From assembly GCF_007565055.1 (NCBI RefSeq), contig NC_044566.1:94100797-94164796 (forward strand): a DNA stretch of 64,000 nucleotides. The letters run 5' to 3'. The notes under the pieces are model-generated. The model was not told where the DNA came from. It saw only the letters and a program-made list of their open reading frames with translations, and did not search any database. Every line of letters begins with the position of its first letter. The stretch's first letter is position 1. This document shows, one piece after another, positions 48,217 through 59,010 of the stretch. The DNA comes from Rhinopithecus roxellana (lineage: Eukaryota; Chordata; Mammalia; Primates; Cercopithecidae). Position numbers and translations under genes: made by a program.

Positions 48217-48876
48217 GTGCATACCTTGGTAAAGGGCTTTTATTTTGAAATTATGTTTATGCCGTGAGATTTCTATCCCAATAGTTATCTGAGATGCTAG
48301 CAATGTTTAGGTTTAATTTTCAGACACATATTACACTAATTATGGTGTCAAATGTACAGATTTCTTAGCAGAATAGAAATGGTTTGTTTCCAAACATAGA
48401 AATAGAACTGATATGCTTTGAATGCCCACCTTGATGTTGATTTATATAAAGTGGATATAAAGGATATAAACCCATCTTTTAGCAGAAATATGTTTTTAAC
48501 TGATAGAAAAGTAGAAAAGAATACCACAGCTATGAAAAAGAAAACTTGGCTTGTTGTTGAGAGGGACTTTAGTGCTTTTGGAGTATAAATCTCTTAGTAT
48601 TGACTTGGACTTGTCTATAAGCCAAATAAATAAAACTATAGAAATTTAATGTGAATCAGTTTGGCATAAAATAGATGATTATCTGAATATGACTTTTAAT
48701 ACATAAAATCTGTGGAGAAATTAAAACAGAGCATTCACTCATGCTATAGTCTTCCCTTGTTAGTTTCTATAATGGACCAGATAACTTTTTGTAATAATAG
48801 GGGAAGAAAACTTATATGCAAGTAATGGTTGTTATTCGTAGATTCCTAGTTCTGTCTCCATTGACTGTTTTATTCA

Positions 48877-49154
48877 TTTTTTTTTTCTTTCTTTCTTTTT
48901 TTGGTTGAGACAGGGTCTCGCTCCATCACCCAGGCTGTAGTGCAGTGGCCTGGTCATAGCTCACTGCAGCCTCGAACTTTTGGTCTCAAGAGATCCTCCC
49001 ATTGCAGCCTCCTGTGTAGCTGGGACTCCAGGTGCATGACACCATGCCTGGGTAATTTTTTTATTCTTAGTAGAGACAAGGTCTCGTGATGTTGCCCAGG
49101 TTAGTCTTGAACTCCTGGTCTCAAGTGATCCTCCCACCTCGGCCTCCCAAAGTG
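48877..49154 (-). mobile_element. AluJ-like element, antisense, 5' truncated
   Basis: A diverged antisense Alu (TCAAGAGATCCTCCCATTGC, GTGATGTTGCCCAGGTTAG). It stops at CCCAAAGTG, lacking the last 25-30 bp of the Alu 5' end. Confidence 0.9.
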
Positions 49155-49743
49155 TATTTACTCATTCTTGAAACATTTATTGAGTATTTAGCACATAGCT
49201 AGAAATAGGAAGACGTATCTCCTGTTCTCAAAGGAATTTGCAATCTGATGGGGTAAAGAAGGGCATGTGGGTACAGGAGAGGTTTAGATAATGGAGTTAG
49301 GGTTGACTAACTGTTCAGACAGGTTTCGGAGTGGTTTATAAGGTCACCATGGTACAGGATCAGACCTCAGGTTTGCAAGTCCAAAGATGGAATTTGGTCA
49401 CCCAGAATGTTTCAGGCTCAGGGGAACTGGCTTTTGCAGGCAACCCCACAAGAGCACAAACCAGAATGTCATTTTATTAATATGCATTGAGAACTAGAAT
49501 TCACAAGCAGATCAGAATATTATATTGGCTGTGTATTTTCTCCCAGTAGGAAAGTCTAAATGGGAAGCATATTATAAATAAGTGGCTCGGTGAGACTGTA
49601 CTCAGAGCAAGGACAATGAATTAGAAGACCTTAGCAGCTGATGGTATCAAACATTGACGGCCCCATTGGTGCCAAGCCTGGTAGTCCTCCCCTCCCCCAT
49701 GGGTCCAGCCTAGTAGGTTCCAGCCTTTCTTTTATTATTATTA

Positions 49744-50030
49744 TTTTTTTTTTTTGAGACCAGCTCTCATTCTGTCACCCAGTCTGGAGTGCAGTGGCAT
49801 GGTCTTGGCTCACTGTGACCTCCACCTCCTGAGTTCAAGTGATTCTCGTGCCTCAGCCTCCGAAGTAGCTGAGACTACAGGTGTGCGCCATCACGCTGCC
49901 TGATTTTTTGGTAGAGGTGGGGTTTCACCATGTTGGCTAGGCTGGTCTCGAACTCCTGATCTCAAGTGATCTGCCTGCCTTGGCCCCCACAAAGTGCTGG
50001 GATTGCAGGTGTGAGCCACCGCGCCCAGCT
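49744..50030 (-). mobile_element. AluS-type element, antisense
   Basis: A full antisense Alu flanked by CCAGCCTTTCTTTTA and CCAACCTTTCTCTTA. Confidence 0.92.
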
Positions 50031-50198
50031 CCAACCTTTCTCTTAAATAGTGATAGAGACACTGACAGAATTCCTGTAGCCATGGAAGCCTGGTTCTTTC
50101 TGTTGGCCTGTTCTTATCCCAGATGTGGAATTTTAGTGTTGTTTAATTCAAGATCAGTGAGAATTCTAGGCAGTTTTTCCTTTGACTTAAGTTTTTGG

Positions 50199-50503
50199 GG
50201 CCGGGCGCGGTGGCTCAAGCCTGTAATCCCAGCACTTTGGGAGGCCGAGACGGGTGGATCACGAGGTCAGGAGATCGAGATCATCCTGGCTAATATGGTG
50301 AAACCCCGTCTCTACTAAAAATTACAAAAAACTAGCCGGGCGAGGTGGCGGGCGCCTGTAGTCCCAGCTACTCGGGAGGCTGAGGCAGGAGAATGGCGTA
50401 AACCCGGGAGGCGGAGCTTGCAGTGAGCTGAGATCCGGCCACTGCACTTCAGCCTGGGTGACAGAGCGAGACTCCGTCTCAAAAAAAAAAAAAAAAAAAA
50501 AAA
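50199..50503 (+). mobile_element. AluY-type element
   Basis: A full-length Old World monkey-like young Alu flanked by AAGTTTTTGG at 50189-50198 and 50502-50511. Confidence 0.95.
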
Positions 50504-50527
50504 GTTTTTGGTTCTAGGACTTAATGG

Positions 50528-50550
50528 ATTTATTTATTTATTTATTTATT
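50528..50550. repeat. (TTTA)n microsatellite
   Basis: About five to six TTTA units. Confidence 0.9.
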
Positions 50551-50959
50551 GGCAAAGAGTTAATCTCATTCATTATATCTTAATTTTGTGCTTTGAACTT
50601 CCCAAGGGCAAGTTTATCTCCATGTTTCTTTTAGTTTTGTACTGAATGTAACTTGTGCTCATCCTTTACAATTTAGCTTAAGCTAATTTTAGCTTTCCCT
50701 CAGTGTACCTTTTCTTGATGTCCTCTTCTCTACCTTATTGAATTTAGACTCCCCTATTTTTTCTCTCATATCATCCTGTGCTTCTGTGCTCCTTTCTTTA
50801 TACTCTTCTGTACTTATCATACTCTAATAATTATTTCCTCATCATTCTCTTTCATCAGACTGTAAGTTTTAAAAGAATAGCAACTGTATTTTATTAAAGT
50901 TTATGTCTGCAGCTGCTAGCTCAGTGTCTGGAAGAAGGTAGGGACCCAGTAAGGTGTGG

Positions 50960-50990
50960 ATAGATGGATGGATGGATGGATGGATGGATA
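50960..50990. repeat. (GGAT)n microsatellite
   Basis: About seven GGAT units, AGATGGATGGATGGATGG onward. Confidence 0.92.
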
Positions 50991-51287
50991 AAGTAATATT
51001 TATGCTGAGTCCTTAAATGATCAGTAGAATGTTTTTCATAAGACACTACAAACTACTCTCAAGATCCAACAGGCGCTTACTGTATCTTACTTGACCTCTT
51101 TCATGACATTGAATAGAAGGGAGACTGTGGAAATGAGATTGCAGCATAGTGTATCTCCTCAGTGCTTCTGTCTTAACTCTGTAGTATAGCTAGTATTTGA
51201 AATCCATTTTCATGAAAATGGCAGTAATCTTTGGTACTGTATCTTGGAGGTGTTCCTAGTGTCTTACAATCTTATTGTGGTTTTCTG

Positions 51288-51615
51288 TTGTTCAGTAACA
51301 AACCACCCCAAAGCCTAGTAACTTAAGACATTAATTTATTATTTTTTGCAATTCTAAAATCTGGTCAAGGCTCAGCTGGGTGGTTCTTCTATTTTACACT
51401 GTAGGAACTGGAATGTCCAAGATATTTCCTTGCTCACATTGTGGTATCTTGCCTGGGGTGGCTGAGACTAGCTAGGGGATGGTGGGGCATCTTGTATATA
51501 TCCTCTCTTTATAGGTAGCTTGTACTTCCTGTTACCATGGTGGTCTCAAGATGATAGAACTTCTTATATGGTGACTGGCTTCCAAGAAGGAGGTAGTGGA
51601 AGCTCCCAGTTTTTC
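51288..51615. mobile_element. Possible LTR relic (MaLR/ERVL-like)
   Basis: AACAAACCACCCCAAAGCCT, CTTAAGACATTAATTTATTA, CTCAGCTGGGTGGTTCTTCT and a later GTGACTGGCTTCC resemble a common old mammalian LTR. There is no internal viral sequence nearby. Subfamily and orientation are uncertain. Confidence 0.45.
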
Positions 51616-51631
51616 TAAAGGCTAGGTTTGG

Positions 51632-51932
51632 GCCCAGTGCGGTGGCTCATGCCTATAATCCCAGCACTTTGGGAGGCCAAGGTGGGAGGATTGCTTGAAC
51701 CCGGGAGTTCAAGACCAGTCTGGACAAAATGGTGAGACCCCCATTTCTACAAAAAATGTAAAAATTAGCCAGGCATGGTGGTTCATGCCTGTGGTCCCAG
51801 CTACTTGGGAGGCTGAGGTGGGAGGATCACTTGAGCTCAGAAGGGTGAGGTTGCACTGAGCTGTGATTGCCCCACTGTACTCCATCCTGGGTGACTGAGT
51901 GAGATATTGTCTCAAAAAACACCACCACCAAC
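51632..51932 (+). mobile_element. Alu (J/S-like)
   Basis: A full dimer with an ACACCACCACCAAC tail, flanked by AAAGGCTAGGTTTGG and AAAGGCTAGGCTTAG. Confidence 0.92.
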
Positions 51933-51947
51933 AAAGGCTAGGCTTAG

Positions 51948-53112
51948 AACTGATAATCATTCCTTCTATCTCGTTTTGTTGGTGAAAGCCAGCCCAGATT
52001 TAGGGAGAGGGGAGACAGACTGTGCCTTTTGGTGTACAGAGCACTATGCGTAGATGAGGAAGGATAGCAGCCATCTTTGGAGATTTTCTGAAAGAGATCG
52101 AATAGTGTATAGTTCAAGACATGCACGAAAAAATGGCACTTATTCTATACTACATATGCACTAAAGAAGCACACCTAGTTTAGTTTAACTGGATGAAGTC
52201 TCTGGGGGAGAAAAAGGGTTCTCTCTGGTCAAAAAACTATTCTTTGTTAAAATCAAGATTAGGAATTGATGAGTAATGGTTAATGTGTAAACCTCGTTTA
52301 AAAATGAGAAGCATCATGATATCTTATCTGTTAAAACTCAGGTTTCTCTCCTCCTGTGGAACATACATGAAGGAAAAAAAACAATTCAGGACTCTCTTTA
52401 ATAATTTAATGTTACTTTTTTTTTTTTCCCCAAGTGAGAACATAATGGGACTTTGATATACAAGAATTAAAAAGATCTATTTCCTATTATTTTTCTCACC
52501 TTAGAGGCGTGTTTGGAAAAGTATCCCATAATTAAAGTTTCTAGAGTTGGTTATTCTACTGGGAAATTTTTGTCATAAATTTTTTCTTCTTAATGTTAGG
52601 ATGAAGAATGGCCTAGAAGTGACCCTAATAGTCCTATTTCTTGATGTGAGCTATTTCATGAATGTTTTAAAATATGATAATTAGTTTCAGAAATCTTGAA
52701 AGACCCAGATAAATCAGATCAGGACACAGTAAGTGGGAACATAGAATGTATAATTTTTGAAGTATACAGTAAAGGGGGATTATAAATAAATAATCCCCCT
52801 TTACTGAAAGCACCCCTCCTTCATAATGGTTGTGACAGTCTATATATATACAGGATATTGCTATGTAGCTTTTTGTACAGATTGTGCCTCTCTTCCATGC
52901 TTATAGTCACTCATCTCTGTGGCATTTTACAAGAACAGATGTGTAATGAAGGTCACCATTTTTTGTAATACTTACAAAGAAGCCAGGACCTAGGAGCCTG
53001 AAGGAATAAATAATTTACCTGCCAAGGACTTTGGTGAAGAACAGAATTCATTTCTTCCACTCCTTTAGAATGGAGAGCCTTTTTCTAACAATAGGCTTTA
53101 AGATTACTTTCA
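51948..53112. other. Second intron, unique sequence with hairpin
   Basis: Contains the 40-bp perfect hairpin at 52767. Nothing coding is seen. Confidence 0.5.
52767..52806. other. 40-bp perfect hairpin sequence
   Basis: CAGTAAAGGGGGATTAT is followed by AAATAA and then ATAATCCCCCTTTACTG, its exact reverse complement. The arms are 17 bp and the loop is 6 bp. It is in unique intron sequence and matches no repeat that I recognise. Confidence 0.85.
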
Positions 53113-53410
53113 GCCGGGCGCGGTGGCTCACGCCTGTAATCCCAGCACTTTGGGAGGCCGAGGTGGGCGGATCACGAGGTCAGGAGCTCGAGACCATCCT
53201 GGCTAACATGGTGAAACCCCGTCTCTTCTAAAAATACAAAAAATTAGCCGGGCGTGGTGGTGCACGTCTGTAGTCCCAGCTACTCGGAGGCTGAGGCAGG
53301 AGAATGGCGTGAACCCGGGAGGCGGAGCTTGCAGTGAGCCAAGATCACACCACTGCACTCCAGCCTGGGCGACAAAGCGAGACTCCGTCTCAAAAAAAAA
53401 AAAAAAAAAA
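53113..53410 (+). mobile_element. AluY-type element
   Basis: A full-length Alu with GAACCCGGGAGGCGGAGCTT and an A tail of about 20. AGATTACTTTCA precedes it and AGATGAGTTTCA follows. Confidence 0.93.
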
Positions 53411-53721
53411 GATGAGTTTCAAAGATAGACACAGTGCAAGAAAAGAATAAATATAGGTGAAGCAGACACAACAGAGAGAGAAAATACAGGCAAGAAATAA
53501 AATTAAATTGTACACAGAACACATGCCTTGAAGTTCTCCACCTAGGCTAGAGGGATGAGGGAGCAGAGGTTTGACCCAAAGCCACCTCCAATCAAAGGAA
53601 GAAGGGAAACTGCCAGGACCAATGCTGTGAGATCCCAACTTAGTCATTTGCCATGAAGAGCTAACAGGATAGATTCTGTTAGCAAAAGGTTTGCTTGTAT
53701 GCTGCTTTAATGACTCATTTG

Positions 53722-54024
53722 TTTGTTTTTTTGTGTTTGAGATGGAGTCTTGCTCTGTTGCCCAGGCTGTAGTGCAGTGGCACAATCTCCGCATACTGCA
53801 ACCTCTGCCTTCCAGGTTCAAGTGATTCTCCTGCCTCAGCCTCCCGGGTAGCTGGGGGATTATAGGCATGCGCCATCACACTCGGCTAGTATTTTTGTAT
53901 TTTTAGTAGAGACGGGGTTTTACCATGTTGGCCAGGCTGGTCTTGAACTCCTGACTTTAAGTGATCCACCTACCTCAGCCTCCCAAAGTGCTGGGATTAC
54001 AGGCGTGAGCCACTGTGCCCGGCC
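53722..54024 (-). mobile_element. AluS-type element, antisense
   Basis: A full antisense Alu from GTTTGAGATGGAGTC to GTGCCCGGCC. Confidence 0.92.
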
Positions 54025-54108
54025 GACTATGAGCTATTAATGGTACCTAAGGGTTACAGTCCATAGGAGAAAAAAACTAGAATATTTCTTTCTGAAACCT
54101 GAAGCCCA

Positions 54109-54237
54109 GGCCGGGTATGGTGGCTCATGCCTGTAATCCCAGCACTTTGGGAGGTAGAGATGGGAGATTGTTTGAGCCTAAGAGTTTGAGACCAGCCTGG
54201 GCAACATGGTGAGACCCCATCTCTATTTAAAGAATAA
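54109..54237 (+). mobile_element. Alu left arm only
   Basis: A left monomer from GGCCGGGTATGG to CTCTATTTAAAGAATAA, cut where the next Alu begins. Confidence 0.88.
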
Positions 54238-54541
54238 GGCTGGATGTGGTGACTCACACGTGTAGTCCTAGTGCTTTGGGAGTCTGAGGCAAGTGGATGG
54301 CTTGAGTTCAGGAGTTTGAGACCAGCCCGGGCAACATGGTGAAACCCCATCTGTACTAAAAATACAAAAATTAGTCGGGTGTGGTGGCGCCTGCCTGTAG
54401 TCCCAGCTACTCAGGAGGCTAAAGCATGACAATCACTTGAACTTGGGAGGCAGAGGTTGCAGTGAGCCGAGATCATGCCACTATATTCCAGCCTGGGTGA
54501 CAGAGACTCTGTCTCAAAAAAATTAAAAAATTAAAAAATTA
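54238..54541 (+). mobile_element. AluS-type element
   Basis: A full dimer starting GGCTGGATGTGGTGACTC and ending in a (ATTAAAAA)n-type tail. Confidence 0.9.
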
Positions 54542-54825
54542 GGTCAGGCGCAGTGGCTCACACCTGTAATCCCAGCACTTTGGGAGGCTGAGGCAGGCAG
54601 ATCATGAGGTCAGGAGATCAAAATCCTCCTGGTTAACAAAGAGAAACCCTGTCTCTACTAAAAATACAAAAAGTTAGCTGGGCGTGGTGGCGGGTGCCTG
54701 TAGTCCCAGCCAGTTGGGGGACTGAGGCAGAAGAATGGCGTGAACCCAGGAGGCAGAGCTTGCAGTGAGCTGAGATTGCGCCACTGCACTCCAGCCTGGG
54801 CGACAAGAGTGAGACTCTGTCTCAA

Positions 54826-54850
<25 letters not shown>
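54542..54850 (+). mobile_element. AluY-type element
   Basis: A full dimer starting GGTCAGGCGCAGTGGCTC, directly after the tail of the previous Alu, with a 27-A tail. Confidence 0.9.
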
Positions 54851-54856
<6 letters not shown>

Positions 54857-54871
54857 TAATTAATTAATTAA
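54851..54871. repeat. (ATTA)n microsatellite
   Basis: About five ATTA units following the Alu A tail, probably derived from it. Confidence 0.9.
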
Positions 54872-55019
54872 AAAGAAAAAGAAAATGATACCTTAAGCCC
54901 AGTTATTGAGGTAGACAGGATGCTACCCCTGCCATGTCATTTATGTAAAAGAAGCATTTAAGCCTAATGAACAAGAACAGTTCTAATGTCCCTTGGAGGG
55001 GAGGTTTCCTCCCATTTCA

Positions 55020-55245
55020 TAGATTGGTTTAGCAATTACTGATTGAGGATCTTCTGTGTGTCTAGTTATCTATGCTCTTAGGCACTGGGGATGTGGCAGT
55101 GAACAAGAACAGATGTAAATGACAAGAGATGGGTGGTGGTGATGGTTGCACAATTGCATGAATGTACTTAATGCCACTGTACACTTCAAAATGTTTAAAA
55201 TGGTAAATTTATGTATATTTTACCACAATAAAAGCAGTTAAGGCA
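55020..55245 (+). mobile_element. L2-class fragment and L1M 3' tail
   Basis: TTAGGCACTGGGGATGTGGC to AACAAGAACAGATG is an ancient L2/MIR-type piece. From GGGTGGTGGTGATGGTTGCA to TTTACCACAATAAAAGC the sequence matches the extreme 3' end of an old L1. Confidence 0.7.
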
Positions 55246-55582
55246 AGTAAGATGCTATGTCATGGGACTAGATCAAGCACTTGGGGGTGGGGTGTTAGGG
55301 ACTTCGAAAAGGGCCTCTATCCTGCAGGAAGGGCTGGCTGGAGGGATCTGTGGGCCCCTGATCCAGAAAGAAGCAGGAGCTGTGACCCAGCCTGGCTTTG
55401 AAACTTGAGGTTGCCAAATGGAATCTGTTGTGTGTGACTGAAGGAGGCAGCTGCACTGGATGGGGGAAATTGGAGGGACTCTGTGGGTGCCAGGCCCAGC
55501 TGCAGGGCACACAGCTGTACTCTGAGGCTGGCACCTGCCTCCTTCACTTACCCAAGGCTTTTCCTCCTGTTTTTGTTTCCAG

Positions 55583-55672
55583 ACGGCCATCCTGAGACGA
55601 CAGGGTCGATACATATGCTCAACAGTGCCTGCGAAGGCGGAAGAGGAAGCACAGAGCTTGTTTGTTACAGAG
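55583..55672 (+). CDS. DOCK9: DOCK9 exon, N-terminal domain continued (30 aa)
   Basis: This 90-nt exon in phase 0-0 encodes 30 residues, TAILRRQGRYICSTVPAKAE followed by EEAQSLFVTE. It continues directly from the PYDDFQ end of the preceding exon. The acceptor has a good pyrimidine tract (TCCTCCTGTTTTTGTTTCCAG) and the donor is GAG|GTAAGG. The residues belong to the DOCK C/D N-terminal region that precedes the PH domain in DOCK9. No stop, frameshift or unusual codon is seen. An Alu train on the + strand lies about 0.7 kb upstream and antisense Alus lie 0.6 and 1.3 kb downstream, so the exon is bracketed by inverted repeats. A long antisense frame over this exon (55273-55755) has no recognisable product. 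Confidence 0.96.
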
Positions 55673-56144
55673 GTAAGGCTCTTTCCTGTATTAATTTGCA
55701 TTTTAAAGTCATTTCCCCCAACTGCCTCCTTTTCTTTAAATTTCAAAATTGTCAAGAAAGTGTCAAAGGGGTAATTATATTTCTATGATGGACGTTCAAA
55801 TAGGAGAATAATGTGAAGTTTTCAGACTCTTGGACAGAAATGTCCACAGGGGCTATTTCTTTTTTACATTTTTATTATTTTTAAAATTTTACTTATTTGG
55901 AGGGTTTATATCTGACTACAAAAAGTGAATTCCACAGAATTTATCTCATGGGCTTAAAATAAGCAGTGACTTATAAATGAATTCACTGGAAATCTGTGGG
56001 GGCCTTGTTATTGATACTGTTTTTAAGGGTGACACACACATTTATGTATCATTTATTTCATTTATACAAAATATTTGCAAGTTATTTTCAACTAGTTTAG
56101 TATTCATGAAGTATTAGCTGATAATAAGTAGGGTCTATTGCTAG

Positions 56145-56170
56145 TCAATATATATTATTATATATATTGA
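56145..56170. other. AT-rich palindrome
   Basis: TCAATATATAT, TATT, ATATATATTGA: 11-bp perfect arms around a 4-bp centre. Confidence 0.8.
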
Positions 56171-56269
56171 TTACTTTATATATTCCTGATCAAGATACAT
56201 TGATTAATATTACTTTTGTTTGAAAATACAAATAAAATTATCTTATGGAGGAAAGATAAATTATTTACT

Positions 56270-56542
56270 TTTTTATTTTTATTTTTTGATACAGAGTTTG
56301 CTCTATTGTCTAGGCTAGAGTGCTGTGGAGCAATCTCGGCTCACTGCAACCTCTGCCTCAACCTCCCGAGTAGCTGGGATTACAGGCGTGCACCACCACG
56401 CCTGGCTAACCTTTGTATTTTTAGTACGGACAGGGTTTCACCCTGTTGGCCAGGCTGGTCTCAGACTCCTGACCTCAAGTGATCTGCCTGCCTTGGCCTC
56501 CCAAAATGCTGGGATTACTGGCTTGAGCCACTGTGCCTAGCC
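56270..56542 (-). mobile_element. AluS/J-type element, antisense, with internal deletion
   Basis: An antisense Alu that jumps from CAACCTCTGCCTC to AACCTCCCGAGTAG, losing about 35 bp. GGAAAGATAAATTATTTA and AGAAAGAGAAATTATTA flank it. Confidence 0.9.
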
Positions 56543-56973
56543 AGAAAGAGAAATTATTATAATTTAGGTTGTTTGCTTCAGTTTTCCCCCTTGGAGTGTT
56601 TGTTTTTCCCTCCAGGCAATTTTTGGTAGGAAGGATTAATTAGGTGTTTTAATTTTAAGTTTCTTTTAAAATAATTATTTTTTAAATCCTGGTTTTTCTA
56701 GTTGATATTTAGATCATAAATATGCCCATCAATGAAACTGCTTACCATAAGGAAACTATATATACTCTTATAAATAAAGACCAATTAAATAACAATATTT
56801 AATTTCCATTGAGATTTTTGAAAAATTAAATATAAAATTAAAAAAATTTTAAGTGTATTCTCTCATCTTTCTGAGAAAGCAACTTCCTTTCTTTCCTCCT
56901 TTGCCACTATATTAGTAAACTTAATTCCAGACAAATACAGCCAGGTGTGTTTGTGAATGTAGTTATAAATGCC

Positions 56974-57174
56974 TTTTTTTTTTTGAGACGGAGTCTCGCT
57001 CTGTTGCCTGGGCTGGAGTGCAGTGGCTGGATCTCAGCTCACTGCAAGCTCCACCTCCGCCTCCCGGGTTTTACGCCATTCTCCTGCCTCAGCCTCCCGA
57101 GTAGCTGGGACTACAGGCGCCCGCCACCTCGCCCGGCTAGCTTTTTGTATTTTTTAGTAGAGACGGGGTTTCAC
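56974..57174 (-). mobile_element. AluY-type element, antisense, 5' truncated
   Basis: A young antisense Alu ending at GACGGGGTTTCAC. TAAATGCCTTTTT and TAAATGTCTTTTT flank it, so the truncation happened at insertion. Confidence 0.92.
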
Positions 57175-57184
57175 TGTAAATGTC

Positions 57185-57422
57185 TTTTTAAGGCAGGTAG
57201 TGGCAAACTATTACCTACAAGCAAAATCTAGCCTGTAGCCTATTTTTGTAAATAAAGTTTTATTGTAAAGCAGCCAAGCACATTTGTTTACAGATTGCCT
57301 ATGGCTACTGTCACCGTGCAACTCAAAGTTAAGTTGTTGTAACAGAGATCATATGACCCTCAAAGCTGAAAATATTTATGATCTTGCCTTTTGCACAAGA
57401 AGTTTGTTGACCCATGTTTTAA
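57185..57422 (-). mobile_element. hAT-Charlie-type nonautonomous relic
   Basis: GCAAAATCTAGCCTGTAGCC, GTAAATAAAGTTTTATTGTA and CAAGAAGTTTGTTGACCCAT match the same family as 25690-25905, in the same orientation. Confidence 0.72.
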
Positions 57423-58099
57423 AGCATGTGGCAAAATTATTAATTGTTAACTCAGTTCTCCCAGTTGATTAAAAAAATATGGTTTTTTGAGGGAGAATTC
57501 TCCATGAAGTTATTTAATCACTGCAGGTTGAGCAATAGCTGCTTCATCCTATGCTGCTGGAGCCAACATAACTAAACACTTTTGGGACCCTTCCACTTGG
57601 GTGGAGTGAACATCACTTCCTCTTCATCCTCTGATCCAGAGAATGACCTAATGGCTTAAAACAAAGCAAAACAAAGCAGAAAAAAACTTCAAAAACTTTT
57701 CAGTGTAACTTCAAAATATTATTGAATTTCACAGGTTTGAAGTGTTAATCATGTAATCAGTCAGTCACATTCCTGTCTTTTTGGAGGTACAGTTCTCCAG
57801 ATCTGGATTTCTGATGGGACTCCTTATCTCCTAGACTTTTTCTACATCCCCAGAGGAGTGGGGGTTGCTTGCCTCATTCTGTGCTTCTGCTTTGGAATTT
57901 AGCCAATGCCTGCTATGTAGATAGTCAACACTGGCTTGTTAAATCAATGGATCTCTAAATACTTAGCCAGATTCACTGTGGAGTTTTTTTTTTTTCCTTT
58001 TTTCTTTTTTTTTGTATGTGCAATTCCTTATAATTATAAATATTTGAACATAATAAAGTGTAATTATTTTCCCCGTTTTGCCTAAGGTATTAAAATGTT
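57423..58099. other. Third intron, unique sequence
   Basis: AAACAAAGCAAAACAAAGCA at about 57660 is a short A-rich repeat. No other feature is seen. Confidence 0.45.
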
Positions 58100-58377
58100 G
58101 GCCAGGTGCGGTCGCTCACGCCTGTAATCCCAGCACTTTGGGAGGCTGAGGCGGGTGGATCACGAGGTCAGGAGTTTGAGACCAGCCTGACCAACATGGT
58201 GAAACCCGTACATACTAAAAATACAAAAAGTAGCCGGGCATGGTGGTGTGCGCCTATAATCCCAGCTACTCAGGAGGCTGAGGGAGGAGAATCGCTTGAA
58301 CCCGGGAGGCAGAGGATACAATGAGCCGAGATTGTGCCATTGCACTCCAGCCTGGGTGACAGAGCAAGACTCCATCT

Positions 58378-58417
<40 letters not shown>
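58100..58417 (+). mobile_element. AluS-type element with 39-A tail
   Basis: A full dimer ending in a pure A run at 58379-58417, unusually long for an older Alu. Confidence 0.93.
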
Positions 58418-58422
<5 letters not shown>

Positions 58423-58849
58423 GCTCTATTCATAAATGCATTTTATGCTGGTTTATTTAGTTTTTAATTGGGCAGGTACATTTTATACTTCAGAATAGTT
58501 TTAATGTCCTGCAGGAGACTTGGTGGTACAACTTTAGTTCCAGTGCTTGTTGAAAAACTGCTGTGGCTCTTTGAAGAGAATAGGATCATGCCTACAAGAC
58601 CGTGTCATACATAGTCAGGCCTGACTACTTAGCTGTGCCAGTGGACCTGGGGGCAGTAGTGGGAAAATCCAAAACTATGGATTATTCTGAAATCTGATTG
58701 GTTTTGGAGTGCAATTTTGAGTGTATGATACTCTAAATGTGAAAATGCTTTGAGAAATCTAAAAGCAATCATTTTCAAGGATAAAGTAGCATTTTAAAAT
58801 ATTTGTATCTACAGAGTAAAAAAATGGAAAAGTTGGCCAGCTCCAAAAT

Positions 58850-59010
58850 CTGACTCTGCTCTTAGCCCTTCTCTGCTATTTATTCCACCTCTCAGAATGA
58901 TTTTAAAAACTTACATTACCTTCACGTCACACATCACACGCTTGCCAGTAGAGTGCTTATTGTAGAGCCTGGCACAAAATAAGCACTTGCTGCTGTTGCA
59001 ATTTTTATTT
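58850..59010 (+). mobile_element. MIR fragment
   Basis: TTCCACCTCTCAGAATGATT and GAGCCTGGCACAAAATAAGC show a diverged MIR 3' half. Confidence 0.55.

Noticed and set aside
55273..55755. 160-codon antisense frame over the DOCK9 exon at 55583
   Set aside because: A shadow of coding and GC-rich flanking sequence, with no independent evidence of a gene.
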